A DNA stretch of 64,000 nt from Balanoglossus misakiensis (Eukaryota > Hemichordata). Positions within the stretch are counted from its first letter, which is position 1. Each line of letters begins with the position of its first letter. The notes under the pieces are model-generated. The model was given only the letters and a program-made list of their open reading frames with translations. It ran no database searches and was not told where the DNA came from. The DNA lies in contig CM082582.2 of assembly GCA_040954595.2 (NCBI GenBank), positions 4,030,001 through 4,094,000 of the forward strand, given 5' to 3'. Shown piece by piece: positions 20,701-33,453 of the stretch. Both the position numbers and the translations under genes were made by a program.

Positions 20701-23700
20701 ACTTAGGGGGCGGGGTCACATCTGACATATAACACGCATACATAAACCCGTCCATAGTAGACAAGACACATCGTTTTCCATTCTATTTTTATTTCTAAGT
20801 AAATTTGGATGGTTTCAAATACTGCACAAAGTAAAATTATGAGAAAGTAAAAAATAAATAAAAGAATGACGACGTGAGGTCGAGCACGTGACGCTCGCTT
20901 CATGACATAGCCATGACAGTAATGGCGGTCGCAATGCGATGTCGGTCAGTTCGATGTTTCTTGGCAGATCAGTACTGGAATTACAAATGGTGATGAATTT
21001 CCCAAAACCCAAGGGTTTTAAACACTTCTACCGAACTAGTTAACACTTTCAAGTTTTGACAAAATGCCGCGAACGTTTAATGAAGAAGCCGACCATCGGT
21101 CGCAACCTTTTAGCAAGGCTGGCAAAGCTTTGCGGCTGACGAACCGTGCCATTGTCGAGCTGTTTATTTTCACACCTCTTGCGATTGCATCCAAATGATT
21201 CATACCCGAGGATACAAAACATTAACACTTTCAGAATTAAAACAAAAGGCTAATGGGCGGTAAGGTTGTTTAAAGAAATAACTTTTTAAAAGAGGAAAGT
21301 GCTGTATGATGCCTTCCTTTGACAGCGAGGGCCGTGAATATCAAACAATGATTAAGCAAGGTATACGCCTAGTACAGGTAGACTTTTCGGGGGACACAGA
21401 GTGAGTTCGGATGACGGAACAATGCGGATAATCGACGTGCGGATAATCGACGTTCTACTGTACAACCATTTAGACACTCAATAGACACTCTGGCAGTGTC
21501 CTTGTCTTTCCTTTCCTTTCTTTTCTTTTGTGTATATTCACCGGCCCAATTGGGCCGACAAGATGTGAAAATAACCGGCCCACTATAAATATTTACCTGC
21601 CCGGGGCCGGTGGGCCGGCGTTAAGTTCGAGGCCTGACCCACGCGTGCTGTTTCAGGGTACATACACCTAGAGCAATTCAAAATTCCAGGAGTTTCCAGG
21701 AGATTTCCAGTAATTTTCCAGGAGTTTTTGTGGTAAAAATGCCATTTTCCAGGATGTTTTACGCAACAAAAAAATTTACTATTACTGTTACATTCACATG
21801 CACTTGTTATTCTAGTTTAACAAATCATTTAAAGACTTTTGACTGTGATAGTACAAATTTCAATGACCTCCCCATGAAGGCCTAGTAAAACAATTTTCAC
21901 CAAGAGATCTCCTAGGTTCCCAAATCATTTAATATATTTGGCTAAAATTTAAGTGACACTCCCTCCCCCACCCTCGGCCGTAAAAACAGAACGGTCCCTA
22001 AAGCAATGATTTCTGTCGTGATAAAATCGACAAATTACCGATGGAAATTACTGTTTTGCTGCTGAAAAAACACACAAAAACGTCTGCCTTTTTTGCTTCT
22101 TTTTGACGTCACTAATTGCCCTTGAACATCGATCTCACGGGTGTCTGCCGCGGCCGTCTGCACAAGTATTCTGCAGACGCGCAGAAACATGGCATGACCT
22201 CTTACAAAAGTTGCTACATCTTTTGTCAAGTTTTAGATATTTTGTTGCGACCGGAATGCTGAGCTGCGTTAGTTGTTGCAAATTGTGCATTACTACGTCA
22301 ATGATACTATTTATAGGACGCCTGTCTAAAGATAACTGGTGCGCTGAGTGAAATGGGCAACGCGTTTCACGATCCGGTGAAATGCGATCGTGACTCGCGG
22401 TTTTCCAGGAGTTTCAAGGAGAAATTTTGAATTTCCAGGAGATTTCAGGAGTTTCCAGGAGGGGTTTCAAATTCCAGGAGTTTCCAGGAGCGTACGAACC
22501 CTGTGTTTACAAGACCGTCGTCGGCCACGGCCGGCGAAACTTTCATACCGTCGCCATTTTGTGCAATGAATTCTGGGTACCGAGCAAGAGTTCAAATAAT
22601 AAAGCAGGTCAAATAATGTCGAGCGAACCAAATAATGGCCGAGGTAATGGTCGAGGTAATGTCGAGACCATGACATAAATACCAAATAACCAAATAACGG
22701 TATAATAATGACATAATAACATAATAATGATGAGAAAACTACCAAATAAAGACATCAGCTATTTTTGGCGGTGTTCTCACCCCATAAGGAAAGAAGGATG
22801 AAATGATAATGCTTGTCTATACCTTTCGAAACTCATGTTGTCTGTCTCTCTCATTCTCCGTCTCTCGTTGTTGAATTCTTTCTTCTATTTCACGTTGCTT
22901 TCTCTTGGCGTCATAATCTTCTCTTCGGTGGTAATCTGACTCAGATTTCTGTCTTAGTAGTTCCTAAATGACACAAGTAGGGGATTTTTGAAATGATCAT
23001 TTCTGTTATAGTTGGCTATCAACTACAACTTGATCGTAACAAATGGATGACCTTGACCTTCAATGGTCCAATTAACAGATTGCTAATTACCTGTGTAAGC
23101 ATTTTCTTCTGTATTTGCAGTTCCATGTTTTTGATCTCGACATCTTCAAGTGCAGACTGTGTTTCTTGCTCTCTAAGCATTACTTTCCTTGCCAGTTCTT
23201 CATCCAGTCTTTTCAATTCAGTCTCTCTCTGTTCCTTCTCGTGGTGAATAAACTTCCTCCTGGCAGCGTCCAGAAGCTGCATTTCTTTGATACGAAGTTC
23301 CCTCTTCATTGCATTCAATCTAGAGAAAAAGCATTGCAAATACATGTAATTCATTTGTTACTCTTTTCAATATAACTCTTTCACCCCCAGTTCCCACTTA
23401 CCTGCACATTGAAGTTTGGGGTAAAAGGTAGAAATATACTCAGTTTTTGTTTTCGGAAGAGGGTTTGATAGTCTATCACATTTTTCACAAAGACATCATT
23501 TCTGTTAGTGTCAGCAAAATGTGAATGTGAATGTAGCAACATCTGAAAATGTAGCGACGCTTGAGTGAGTGTGAAGCAAACATACAAGATGATGGTGGAC
23601 AATTTTGTTGAATTACTAAGGCATCCATTACCTTACTCTCTGATCGACCACCTTCTGTTCTTCTTCCATCAATAATTTACGTCTTTCTTCTTCAGCGTCT

Positions 23701-26700
23701 CTGATCAATTCTTGTTGTCTGTACCACGCCTCCTCTTCTTCGTGTCTTCTCTCCGTTTCTTCTTTCAGTTCCAGTGCTGTTTGTTTCTGTCTCAAGTATT
23801 CAATTTCATCTTGGCGGATTCTTTCCCTTTCCTGGGCCTGTTACCATAGAAATCAATAAATGATGACATCTGACCAGAAATATGCCAGGGAGGGAATGTG
23901 TTCTCGGACTGTTTTCTATCTGTTCTCAGGGTTCTGCCTAGCTTGACTTGAGTGCTGGCAACTCATTAATATTCATACTCATTAATATTCATACTAGTTA
24001 ATATTCATACTTATTATATTTTCACATCTGTTGTAAGTCATACTCGGTCATCAATGTATCAAAATGAGACATTTTGCTCTTGTGCCAGTTATATATAAAT
24101 GTATCAATATGGCATTTGTAAACTTTGTGTTCAGTCACATGGCGATTTCCACTGGGTGTTTCGACAGTTACTGGCTATAATCTACATCACTGCATGTCAA
24201 AACGCCAAATTTTAGCTGAAGTCTGCTCAGCAGGCATTATTAACTCATGCAAAAAGGGCAACATCAAACTGATCTCGACATTACACTCTGGTGAAAAGTG
24301 ATTGAAATGTGTTCAGTAATGGCCCTCCAGCTCACATGCTATCCCTGTCTAAAAATAATAAAATAATAACGCAATAACTGAACCTGATAATCCACGATGA
24401 ACTTGGGATATTTATTGAAGACCGGATACTGTCCTCGTGTGAGTGGTTTGAAATCTTCCAGCATCCGAACAGGATGAATATCTTGAGGAGTTGTGTCTTG
24501 GATATGATAAGCTTCTTTCAAAACAGTGCCAATATCAATAGAGTTGCGATGGTGAAAGAAATACTGTAAATAAACAATGAAAACTCGTGTTGTAATTTTA
24601 ACTTGATGCATTTACAAAAACTTTACTGTATTAAAAGCTTAATTATGCCAATAGTTACCCACTCATAGCATTTGTCAGGATGGCCAATTTTCACACACAA
24701 AAAATAAAATATTGTCAGTGTTTCTGTTAAGGCAAGTACCCATGTAAATATTACCATGTCCTCAGTCATTTTAACTGGCTTTCCTCTTAGTATATCAATG
24801 CAGTCATTTTAATGGGTGGCTGAAGTGTTTACGACAAGGCTTCCCAAATAATTTAGGAGTGTTCCCAAACCCACAGTCCCATTACCTGTGATAGAGGGAC
24901 TGTGCCCAACTTTAGCAAAAATGTAATTGTAATATATGTGAAGGGACAACACACATGTATGGGCATAAACCTATTACAACTTTCATTACAATTATTACTG
25001 AGTAATACATGTCAACATTATCTGCAAATGGGCCCAGATATTCGACTGATTCAGTAAATATGACTCATGAACTCATATTAGTTATCTAGAATGTTCCATA
25101 ATTGACACGAGCAGATTTGATTTTGCAGTAACCTTCAATGCAATGCAGATGGGACCCACTAAGTGATGCAGTGAATAGGAGAAAGTGTAGTCTTGTACAG
25201 TCAGCAAGAAAACCAATGGTGAAAGAAAGAAAAATATTCGAAGATTTGAACAAGTTTTACTGAAAGTGTGATGAGAATACGTGGCCTTGAAAATATCAAA
25301 CTCAAAATCCTCTTCTCAAATCATCTGCAAGGTGTACTTTCTATCTGATTTCAGACTCCCTTGCTAGCTGCTCTGAAATGTACACTATGTAGCAGATGTG
25401 AGATTTCCTATTACAAGATACAGCTATGTTCGAAAATGTTTACAGAAATGTCATTTTCCTTAACTCCTCATACCATATATCTGACACATGGGCCACAATT
25501 GTTTGGGAATTCTGAACTTAGAAAAAAAAAACTTTAAATAGTCAGATTGGTGGGTTGTAGCTATGAGAATACAATATCATCATACATTGACAACTACAGT
25601 GTACATGTACATGTGTGACAAACATCAAAATCTTACTTCAAAATCTTCCTTGTTGGTGCACTGTAAGAGAGCCTGTCTGGATGAGATCACATAGGCAACC
25701 ACAGCAAGCAATAAGAATGAGGGATGATTTGAGAAGACGTTGTCCCACAGTTTCAACCATTCATCTTTGGTCAACACTTCTGAGAAGAGAGTTTCCAGCA
25801 GTGGCCATGCATACACCTGTGTACAAAACAATGTCATGTAAGGCATTAACTCTACCTCCTTCTCACCCCAATTCTGGCTGAATAAATAGGTTTTCACTTT
25901 GCGCTAGGGGGTAAAATCAATTGCATTCTGGTCGAAAAGTCGACAACCACTGTAGTAAGAGATATAAGAAAATGATATGTTTACTGTAATTCATGACTTC
26001 CTCTATTGGTCAAACATGTCTGTCTTTGTAGTTAGCATATAAAACTCATTAAACTTTTTTCATATTTTGTTATTTTTTCTGTTACAAAGTGTCAGAATGA
26101 CCCATCATCACTTTAGCTTATGAACTCCCATTTCTTAAACATGGCAAAATTCGGGCATCTTGAAATAGTGTCGACCATATGAGATTTTCATCACTCACTT
26201 AGGTAGCAAAAACATATCGGTCGGGAGAATTATCCTGTATTTGGGCCCAACCACTCCATTCAAAACACCGGGGTGACACCAACCATTGGAAGTGAAAGGG
26301 GTCAGCAAGTAAAAGGCAAATACATGAGAATGCAACAAACAAACAGAAGGATATCTTTTCGTGGGACTGAATCATAGAAAGTTCTAAGTGAAGAGCTTTA
26401 GTAAAGTGAATGGGCAAATCTCAAATAATGAATGTTTATCTTAAAATGAGAAACAAACCTGGGTTGTGATGTTGTATCTGACGAAATGTTGCAATACTTC
26501 CTTGTCGTGATATGCCAGCACATTCTCCACAATTGACAAGACGTTGATGGGGGGATTAGGGAAGAACTCAAACCAATGTTGACACCAATTGACTGCCAAA
26601 TCAAATCGTTTGGAAAAGGTGAATGAATATGAAAGGGAAAGAAACGTCAACCATAGAACACAACAATTGAAATCTACATTAAAGGTATACAGTCACCTCT

Positions 26701-29700
26701 AAATTGCATACACCCATATATGGGTGAAATTGAGTATTTGAGTGTTCTAAAGAACATATGGTGGCGCTCTTTTTTTCGCGTGTGCCACCCACTGATAATC
26801 TGTGATTGGCTAGATCCCAATTTGCTATGGTAACTATAGTTATTTTTCCACAGGTGACCGTATACCTTTAATGAACAGTTCAGAACTTGTAAAATGCCTT
26901 TTCTATTAACACACAATATGCAAACAGTAATGTTATTAAAATGTACAATGTAAGTGAGTGCACACTTCTATTAACTCAATCGTTCCAATGATTTTATTAA
27001 CTGAGATTTTGTGTCGTACACATAAATCCCTAAAGCTTTCTTCACAGACCAGACTTTGATCTGTTGACAGAGAACATACTCGCATACATGTTAGCAGTGA
27101 AACATACAGCAAGCTATCCACGGTTATATTCCAGTGTACCAGTATGTCTCAGTGGTCAGTTCCCACTCTTTGAAATGCTGGCTTTTGTTGGAGAGGAAAA
27201 TAAATATGCAGGAAGACTCACCTAAGATGGTTGCAACCACTTCGAAACAAACCAACTGATTGTTTTGAAAGAGCTTGACGAATGGAAATGCAAACAGAGG
27301 CAGATAATCTGTTTCACCAAAGATGGCCGACCAGTGAGCCAAGCCAGATAAAGTCCTGGGGATGAATGACACAAGCAAGAAATGTCAATGATTGTAGGCA
27401 GATGGCCTTCAAACAACTATGATGTTCAAAATTATCATGCACGAGTATTAATAACATTCTCATCATTTTAGTTGTACCAAATATTCAAGGTGCTACAATT
27501 TTTTTTTAATATGGGACATTTTGTTGCTATTTCTTTTTCAATCTCAGTGCCATTATACTCTGACATGCATAAACTGATTTCATTCAAACTTGCAACAAGG
27601 ACAATATTATGACATCATATACATGTCAATACATGTTGTGATGCATCTGTCATTCTTTTTTTCATGTCCAGTGATACTGTTCAGATGGTGATATTGTTTT
27701 GTGATACAATCCAATGTGGTGCCTGGTGGTCGTTTTGTTATACATGTAATCTTTCTCATGTGCCATTGCTGATTAATTCTCATTCACCACAACTTCATGT
27801 AATGTTCATGGGAAAAGTTATCGCCACTTCATACTTGATGCTATACCAGAAGACCAGCATCAAGGTAAATGCTTACTACTAAAATAAACATAAGCGAGAA
27901 CATTTACAAAAGTTCACAAAACTTGGCAGTGACAGTCAAACAGACTTGAATGATATGAAAACAATCCAGCTCTAGGACAAATAGTACATCCCTGTGCACT
28001 ATACATGCAAACCCACTTTCAAACTCACCTCTGTAGAACTCTGAGAAGTTTTCTACTTTTGATTGGGTACTGTTCATGCAATGTGGCCCATGCAATATGA
28101 GTGCCTTTATCAATCAGACTGCTGTAAGCTGCATGGTTTTCTGGAAGTCGCATCAGTGATCTCCATATAAACATTCTGCATCAAAACAGAGAGACATATC
28201 AATCATTTGGTTGTGCCATTTAACTATAAATTATACTTAAAAAGAGTATCTGTCACTTTTCAGTTTGATTTATGCCATTGACAACTTTAGGATAACAGTT
28301 TTACAGACAAATCGAAAAGTCTCACTCCAAAAATTTCAATTACACAGCCTATTTTACTTTGCTGTTTTCACATGGTAAAGAGTTCACGGAAAATATTGTT
28401 TGCCCAGTTTTATTATATTCATTGGAATAACTGAAGATTTACATTTCCTTGGTTATTTGGCCCCAAAGGTTCTGATGAGCAGCAAAGCCTGCAATTGATC
28501 AATTATATCTCCAATCAAAATTAACCAATTGCAGTCCTTTCAGCTACTGGCCTTGTACTGACAAGACACATACCTGATAGTATTGAAATCATTGGCATAT
28601 CAGTAAAAAGCACAAATTAATGTTACTTTATTAGTTTACTCATGTGGCCATTTTACAAGTATGCATGTAAAAAACTACATATGTACAGGAAATTTAAGGT
28701 GAAGTCAGTTCCTTAATGAGTCGAAATTAAAAAAAATTGTTTGTGAAAAGTATTAAATCTACAAAAAAAAAGAAAACTTTTTACCTGTACTTAGATGGGT
28801 ACTCTCCATAACCCTTCAATATAGATAGCAATCTATCCATATCTAAGCCTTCTGGCAAATCAGTTATCTGCAATTCACACAGAATAAGGTCATGTTTATT
28901 GCGCCCACGTTCTTTTAAAAATCTCCTATGAATAATGTAAATTTGGTGGCACAGTTACTTTATTCACCCATAGTATGAGCATTTATAAACTGGTGGTGGT
29001 ACTAGTAGTAGCAGTGGCGATGGCGGTGGTGGTGTGGGTGGTGGTGGTAGTGTTGGGAAAGAGGAAGAGAAGGATGAAGTCTGCTTCTTTCAGTTTCTCT
29101 TAAAACCTGGATCACTGCAAAGGATTTTTCCTATGATACCTGAAACAAGCTGTGTCTTTTCAACTTTTGTCAAGATAAACTTCCTTGTCCGAGTCCTACC
29201 AACCTACCTCTGTGCTATCACTGATCTGTCTTCCTCTGATGCCAGAGCCAATCAGGCGAGACTTCTTCTTGTCTTTCGTATCTACGGTAACTGTTTCTCT
29301 CGGAGTGACAGATCTCAATGTTCTTGATGAGTCAGAAGATCGGTCTTTACTGGACAGAACTTTTACCAGAGGTGGAGGAGGCTAAATACAAACAAATTTC
29401 ACGCTTTATTTTCATAAATCACACAAATGTACAAGTAACATGTTTTCCATACGAATTGTCAAACTGTCACATTTTAAAAAGCAAATAATATATATTTTAA
29501 AATGCTGACATTTGACATTAGGTATGTAAGCTTACCTTATTGAGTTCTGCTGTCAGCGCTTGCACACTGTGCATATTAACATTCCCACTCTCAGTAACAG
29601 CGATCACAAATCGACCATGTGAACTAACGCTCACATTATGGATCCTATCATCCAGGGTACCAATATCGAACAACAGTTTACACGTATGCACATTGATAAA

Positions 29701-32700
29701 CCTCATGATACCATCTTGGCTAAGCACACCAATCACCTACAAAAAATATAATCATGTCAGAATGTACATACACCTGTTGAAAAATCTCTTCCAAAATAAA
29801 GGATCCAGATGGCAATATTTTATTCAGACTAGAGAACAGCAAATAATCTCAGAGTTACCTATATTTCACATCAAATTCCCCAAAATATGTATAATTGAAA
29901 AACAGACTGGTGTTTTGTTGACAAGTGTCTTCACATACCTGACTTGAACCACCATCAAAACTCTCTGACAAGAACTCCACTTGCTTGACTACCTTGACTT
30001 TAGCTGGTAGTTCAATGATTCGTAGAAGTCTCCTAGTATCCAAAGCCCAGATATGCAAAAATCGGGATTTGCCACCGGCTACTAATAATCGGCCATCCCT
30101 GGAAATAAAAAGGATATATGTATATAATAAGACCTGGAGATTCAGGAATGAAGAATGACATTGTACGTCAATTACAGATACAACAAAGCATGAAAGATTT
30201 GAAAAGATATATTGTTGGCACAAGAAGGTTTTTTTTCTCTACAAACTTAAGATGATCAGTAAAACTTAATTGAAATTAGTTATTAGCCATCATTTTTTTT
30301 CTTTCAACCTGCTTAAAGACACAAAGATATTTGATATGTTGCAAAAACTACTACAGTATGTAATAAAGGTATTTACAAATTATACCCGCAGCTAGGTTTG
30401 GTTAAACATCAGAAAATCAGTCACCCATCTTTTGGCAAAATAATCCAACTCCTTTATCACATGAAATGAAAATCATCAAATTATTATATGTAATAATATG
30501 GAAAGATACATGTTGAACTATGTCCCTTTAGATATCATTAAAGGTACACGTATCTTACCTAGGGGTGGCAAATGCTTTGTACCCTGGTTTTTTACCAGGT
30601 GGGATGGTGAGTTGATATTTGCACTGCAGTGTGTCAGACTCCCAGGCAAAGATGGAATCATCCTTGAAGCATGTCATAATGGTGTTACTCAAAGGCAGGA
30701 AGAAAACCTGGTAGGGAAACATACAAAAATCATAACTAAGTTTACCGGCGTTGGTATACCAAATTCTAACATCCGCTTGTAATCCAAAGCAGGCAACATT
30801 ACATCGACAGTTTATGCAGTCAGATCTAATCAGATCTTTTCCTACAAGGATAACCTTTGAAATACCTGAGAGGGATGAAGAGAAATCAGCTAAATATATG
30901 ACAAATAGGCCTACTCTGAATAAAACATTGCGTGCAGACATCTGCAGTGTGTTTTCTATAGAAAACAGACAAGGGATTTGTCACGTGATTGTGGTACAAA
31001 AAAAATAAACATGGGTGAGTGCATTCATAGAAATATTCAAATTTCTATGACCGTTTCACCCAAGGTTTGTCTGTACATGTACTGTGGTGCATTTGAAATC
31101 TGGGTTACACCTACATGTACATGTATTCCAATACAAGTATCTTAAGGTACATCTAGTTGGTTATTTAAGGATTGAAAGTTATTGTCTCGTACCTTTAGAA
31201 TTCCAACTGCTTCTCTGACATTCAATTTCCTCTTTCTTTCAAAAGTATCCAGATCCCAGAGTTGAGCAATGTCATTGGATGTAGTGAGAGCATATCGACC
31301 TGACGCATGAATGGAGATAGTGTGGATGGGAGTGCTGTGGCCTTTCATCCAACTCACCAACTCTCTGGTATCTATGAGAGGAAAAATAACAGAACGCTAT
31401 CACATGTACATCAACAACATAGTAATTATAGGGGACATCAGCTATAACTTTTGAGATTTCAAAACTTGTCTTCTAAATTATGTATACCATACTACATGTA
31501 GACTCTAGAGATTCTACAATGTAGGGTCTATGATTATACCAAGTACATCATTGACTATTTAGTTTACCTGTATCGTAACACTTCAGAGAACAATCCGAGA
31601 GAGCCACCAAGAACTCTGTTTTTCTTCTCATTGTAAAGGCCAAGGCAGTACATGCCAATCCTGTCCGCTGTACCAACTGAAACCTACCCAGAAAATGAAT
31701 TCATAGAAATCAATCAAACAACTTGTACATAATTTTGATATCTTTTCAGACTCAGACTTATCACAGACATTGCTACTCTTACAGAAGGAACTCTTCAATG
31801 ATCATAATATAAACATAGTGTCAAGGACACTTTGGTCCCATTTGCGGATTGCACAGAAGTAGGTCTACACACAAAAATCACATGTTAAATTGGCAAGCAG
31901 ACATAACCCACTCACATACATACAGACGGACAGACACTCACTCACTCACTTTGACCTGGTATGTGGATGATCAACGTCATTGTAACATCTTGTCTTATTG
32001 GCATAACCAATCTCAAAAGTTTATAAGCAGAAGAAATCTGATTACAACAAAGATCAGTGATAAACATGACTGCATACCTGTTTCTGAGCAGATCAAAGAC
32101 ATAGATACTTCCTTGGTGATCACCTGCTATGAAACGATCTCCACTGCTATCAAATGCTGTATGTAAAAATCTGACACTGCGACTTTGAAGTGAAAATGGA
32201 CTGGCAATGTCACGATTTATCTGGACCATTAACCTACAAAACAAAACCATAATTAATCTTAGTAAGATACACAAAGGACCTGGGATATTATTTCTCACAG
32301 TCCACTCATTGGGATATTGTGTCCCACAGTCCACACCCGCCTGTGGTTTGTGTACATGTATGTGTCACAAAAATCCCTACCTCTTGTAAGAAATATGATC
32401 CCAGGTCCTTGTAAGTATTAGTTTCTATTCTCAATCAAGTCTCTCGTTTTGCAGTTTTCAAAATTTCACTAGAAAAGACTACCACACAACACAAATGCTA
32501 GTCTCCACTTCCGACCAAATGAAAGTGAAATGATGTGCAGCTGAGACCTTCTCTAGGTAAATTGCACTGCATTTTCCATCCGAAGTCCCTGGCCTGAGCT
32601 AAGTTTTGTTTGGTACATATTTCATCAGTTCAAACAGCATGATAGTAATGGATTGGCTAACGATAAGACTGGAAGACACTTACCCATCGTCGCTGGATGG

Positions 32701-32760
32701 CGTGGGCTTCCGTTGCCATATTTTCCCAGATTCTTTCTTACTTACGTCCAAAGTCTGCAT
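14780..32760 (-). CDS. TBC1D31: TBC1D31: WD40 - TBC - coiled-coil ciliary protein
   Basis: The family (formerly WDR67) works at centriolar satellites and the cilium base. Exons, 5' to 3': 32684-32760 (ATG), 32078-32233, 31568-31683, 31193-31371, 30559-30707, 29939-30098, 29536-29736, 29208-29381, 28785-28867, 28029-28175, 27222-27355, 26459-26592, 25637-25816, 24384-24563, 23632-23837, 23091-23319, 22823-22963, 18077-18193, 17705-17782, 17247-17400, 16437-16580, 15155-15391 and 14780-14928. The sum is divisible by three, about 1174 residues (human about 1066). WD40 repeats fill the first third (ASGRYALTTSNDIAQLWDLDTF; GVLSQDGIMRFINVHTCKLLF). The TBC domain runs from KGYGEYPSKYRMFIWRS to about FIVDYQ. 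A charged coiled coil with KRELRIKEMQLLDAARRKF follows. The protein ends in RELRRRLASE and an eight-Asp tail. The donor at 15155 (GTGACC) is weak, and read-through would stop at 15132, so the last junction is uncertain. The ATG lies 694 bases from the DERL1 ATG. Confidence 0.93.
15598..16050 (+). pseudogene. Decayed LTR-retrotransposon gag fragment in a TBC1D31 intron
   Basis: On the strand opposite to TBC1D31, an open stretch of about 15602-15892 encodes a helical capsid/SCAN-like segment (for example ENESLFDRWLTAKGV and HKAATLADEYALTHKL). It ends at a stop. In another frame near 15957-16040 there is a CCHC zinc knuckle, CAYCKKKGHLISEC. Capsid helices followed by a knuckle are typical of Ty3/gypsy-type Gag. 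The reading frame is broken between the two parts, and no protease, reverse transcriptase or LTR was found nearby. It is a dead fragment. Confidence 0.72.
18296..18464. mobile_element. MITE, family TACTGTAAAACGGG
   Basis: Third copy, bounded by TACTGTAAAACAGGC and TTTCCCGTTTTACAGTA. The interior AACATTTTTACG and GAAAATTTGTTGTTTGCG match the other copies. It lies in a TBC1D31 intron. Confidence 0.7.
18684..22786. mobile_element. 4.1-kb foldback-type DNA transposon with kilobase inverted arms
   Basis: The left arm (18684 to about 20173) and the right arm (about 21529-22786) are near-perfect reverse complements. They start TATGGGGTGAGAACACCGCC and end with its complement. A 6-bp direct repeat AGGAAA flanks the element (18678-18683 and 22787-22792), as expected of a target-site duplication. 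The arms contain minisatellite-like sub-repeats: an ATTATTTGG/CATTATTATG block and a TCCTGGAAAC block. They also encode the same meaningless short ORFs in mirror image. The left arm is about 230 bp longer because its terminal sub-repeat block is duplicated (second copy near 18945). No transposase is visible, so it looks non-autonomous. It sits in the TBC1D31 intron 18194-22822. The superfamily is not assigned. Confidence 0.88.
20625..21460. mobile_element. Nested Tc1/mariner-pogo-like (Tigger-type) MITE
   Basis: Inside the loop of the foldback element, terminal inverted repeats CAGTAGAACGTCGATTATCC and its complement bound an 836-bp segment flanked by TA on both sides. The repeat resembles the CAGT(C/A)GAACCTCGATTATCCG ends of pogo/Tigger elements, and TA is their target duplication. 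A second internal copy of the 3' motif occurs just before the right end (about 21421-21460). No intact transposase ORF is seen. Confidence 0.75.
28988..29055. repeat. GGT-rich trinucleotide repeat in a TBC1D31 intron
   Basis: A run of GGT/GTA/GCG triplets, of the form (GGTGGTGGT)n with interruptions, lies between TBC1D31 exons 29208-29381 and 28785-28867. It is simple-sequence DNA and not coding in the gene's frame. Confidence 0.7.
32262..32412. mobile_element. MITE, family GGACCTGGGATC, copy 3
   Basis: The arms AAGGACCTGGGATATTATTT and AAATATGATCCCAGGTCCTT are complementary. The interior repeats GGGATATTGTGTCCCACAGT. It lies in TBC1D31 intron 1. Confidence 0.65.
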
Positions 32761-33453
32761 TTTCAGATGTTTTCTGACGATTGCATGGACAACCAAACGT
32801 TCACTGTGTGTACATGTATGCACTCAAAACAAATCTGGACTTGTTCTGGACTTGTCTGTCGTCTCTGATTTTTCTTATGAAACCCTTCTTAGAATAATCT
32901 TTGGATAATCCGGTGTGGTCGACGCAATATTCTTTTTCTATTGGCGTCTTATAATCGTATAAATAACCACAAATATTAAGAAATATCGTTCGTTTGAATA
33001 ATTTTCACCCTTCTGTGACAAGAGCTTCCGTTTCAAAATACCGCCACTGGGGTCAATATTTGCATCATGGGAAAGGTCACCGCTCACAGCCTGGGAGGTC
33101 ATGAGAAGGTCACCTTGGTCATGAGGGTAGTTGATAGAAAAATAATTCCACAAGTTAACAACGTAGTTCCCGTTCCTCTGAAATTTGATGGTAATCATAA
33201 TATAAACGATCTGTAAAAGAAACCGGCAAGTAAAAATTTGTTACATTCCAAAACAAGGCACCATTCTGCAGATATGCTGATTCATTTATGAAATTTACGT
33301 CGTTCAAATCGAGGCAAAGCGGAAGTTAATTTGTTGTCTGCATCTTTATGCCACGTCAGTTTTCCTTGCCGTATTTTCACGCTGCGTTTCATCATACGCC
33401 AGGTTTTTCGCTGCAGTTCCACCGAGTAGGTTGTACTATCGACTGATCCAGCC
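32761..33453. promoter_or_regulatory. Bidirectional promoter region TBC1D31 / DERL1
   Basis: The two start codons are divergent and 694 bases apart. The same pair is head-to-head and close in the human genome (8q24.13, from general knowledge), so this interval probably holds a very old shared promoter. A minus-strand ORF starting opposite the DERL1 ATG lies here but has no homology. The TBC1D31 start MQTLDVSKKESGKIWQRKP matches the human N-terminus better. Confidence 0.7.

Noticed and set aside
19020-22745. Mirror-image ORFs in the foldback element
   Set aside because: The same short frames appear on both arms because the arms are inverted copies; they show no domain and match minisatellite sequence.
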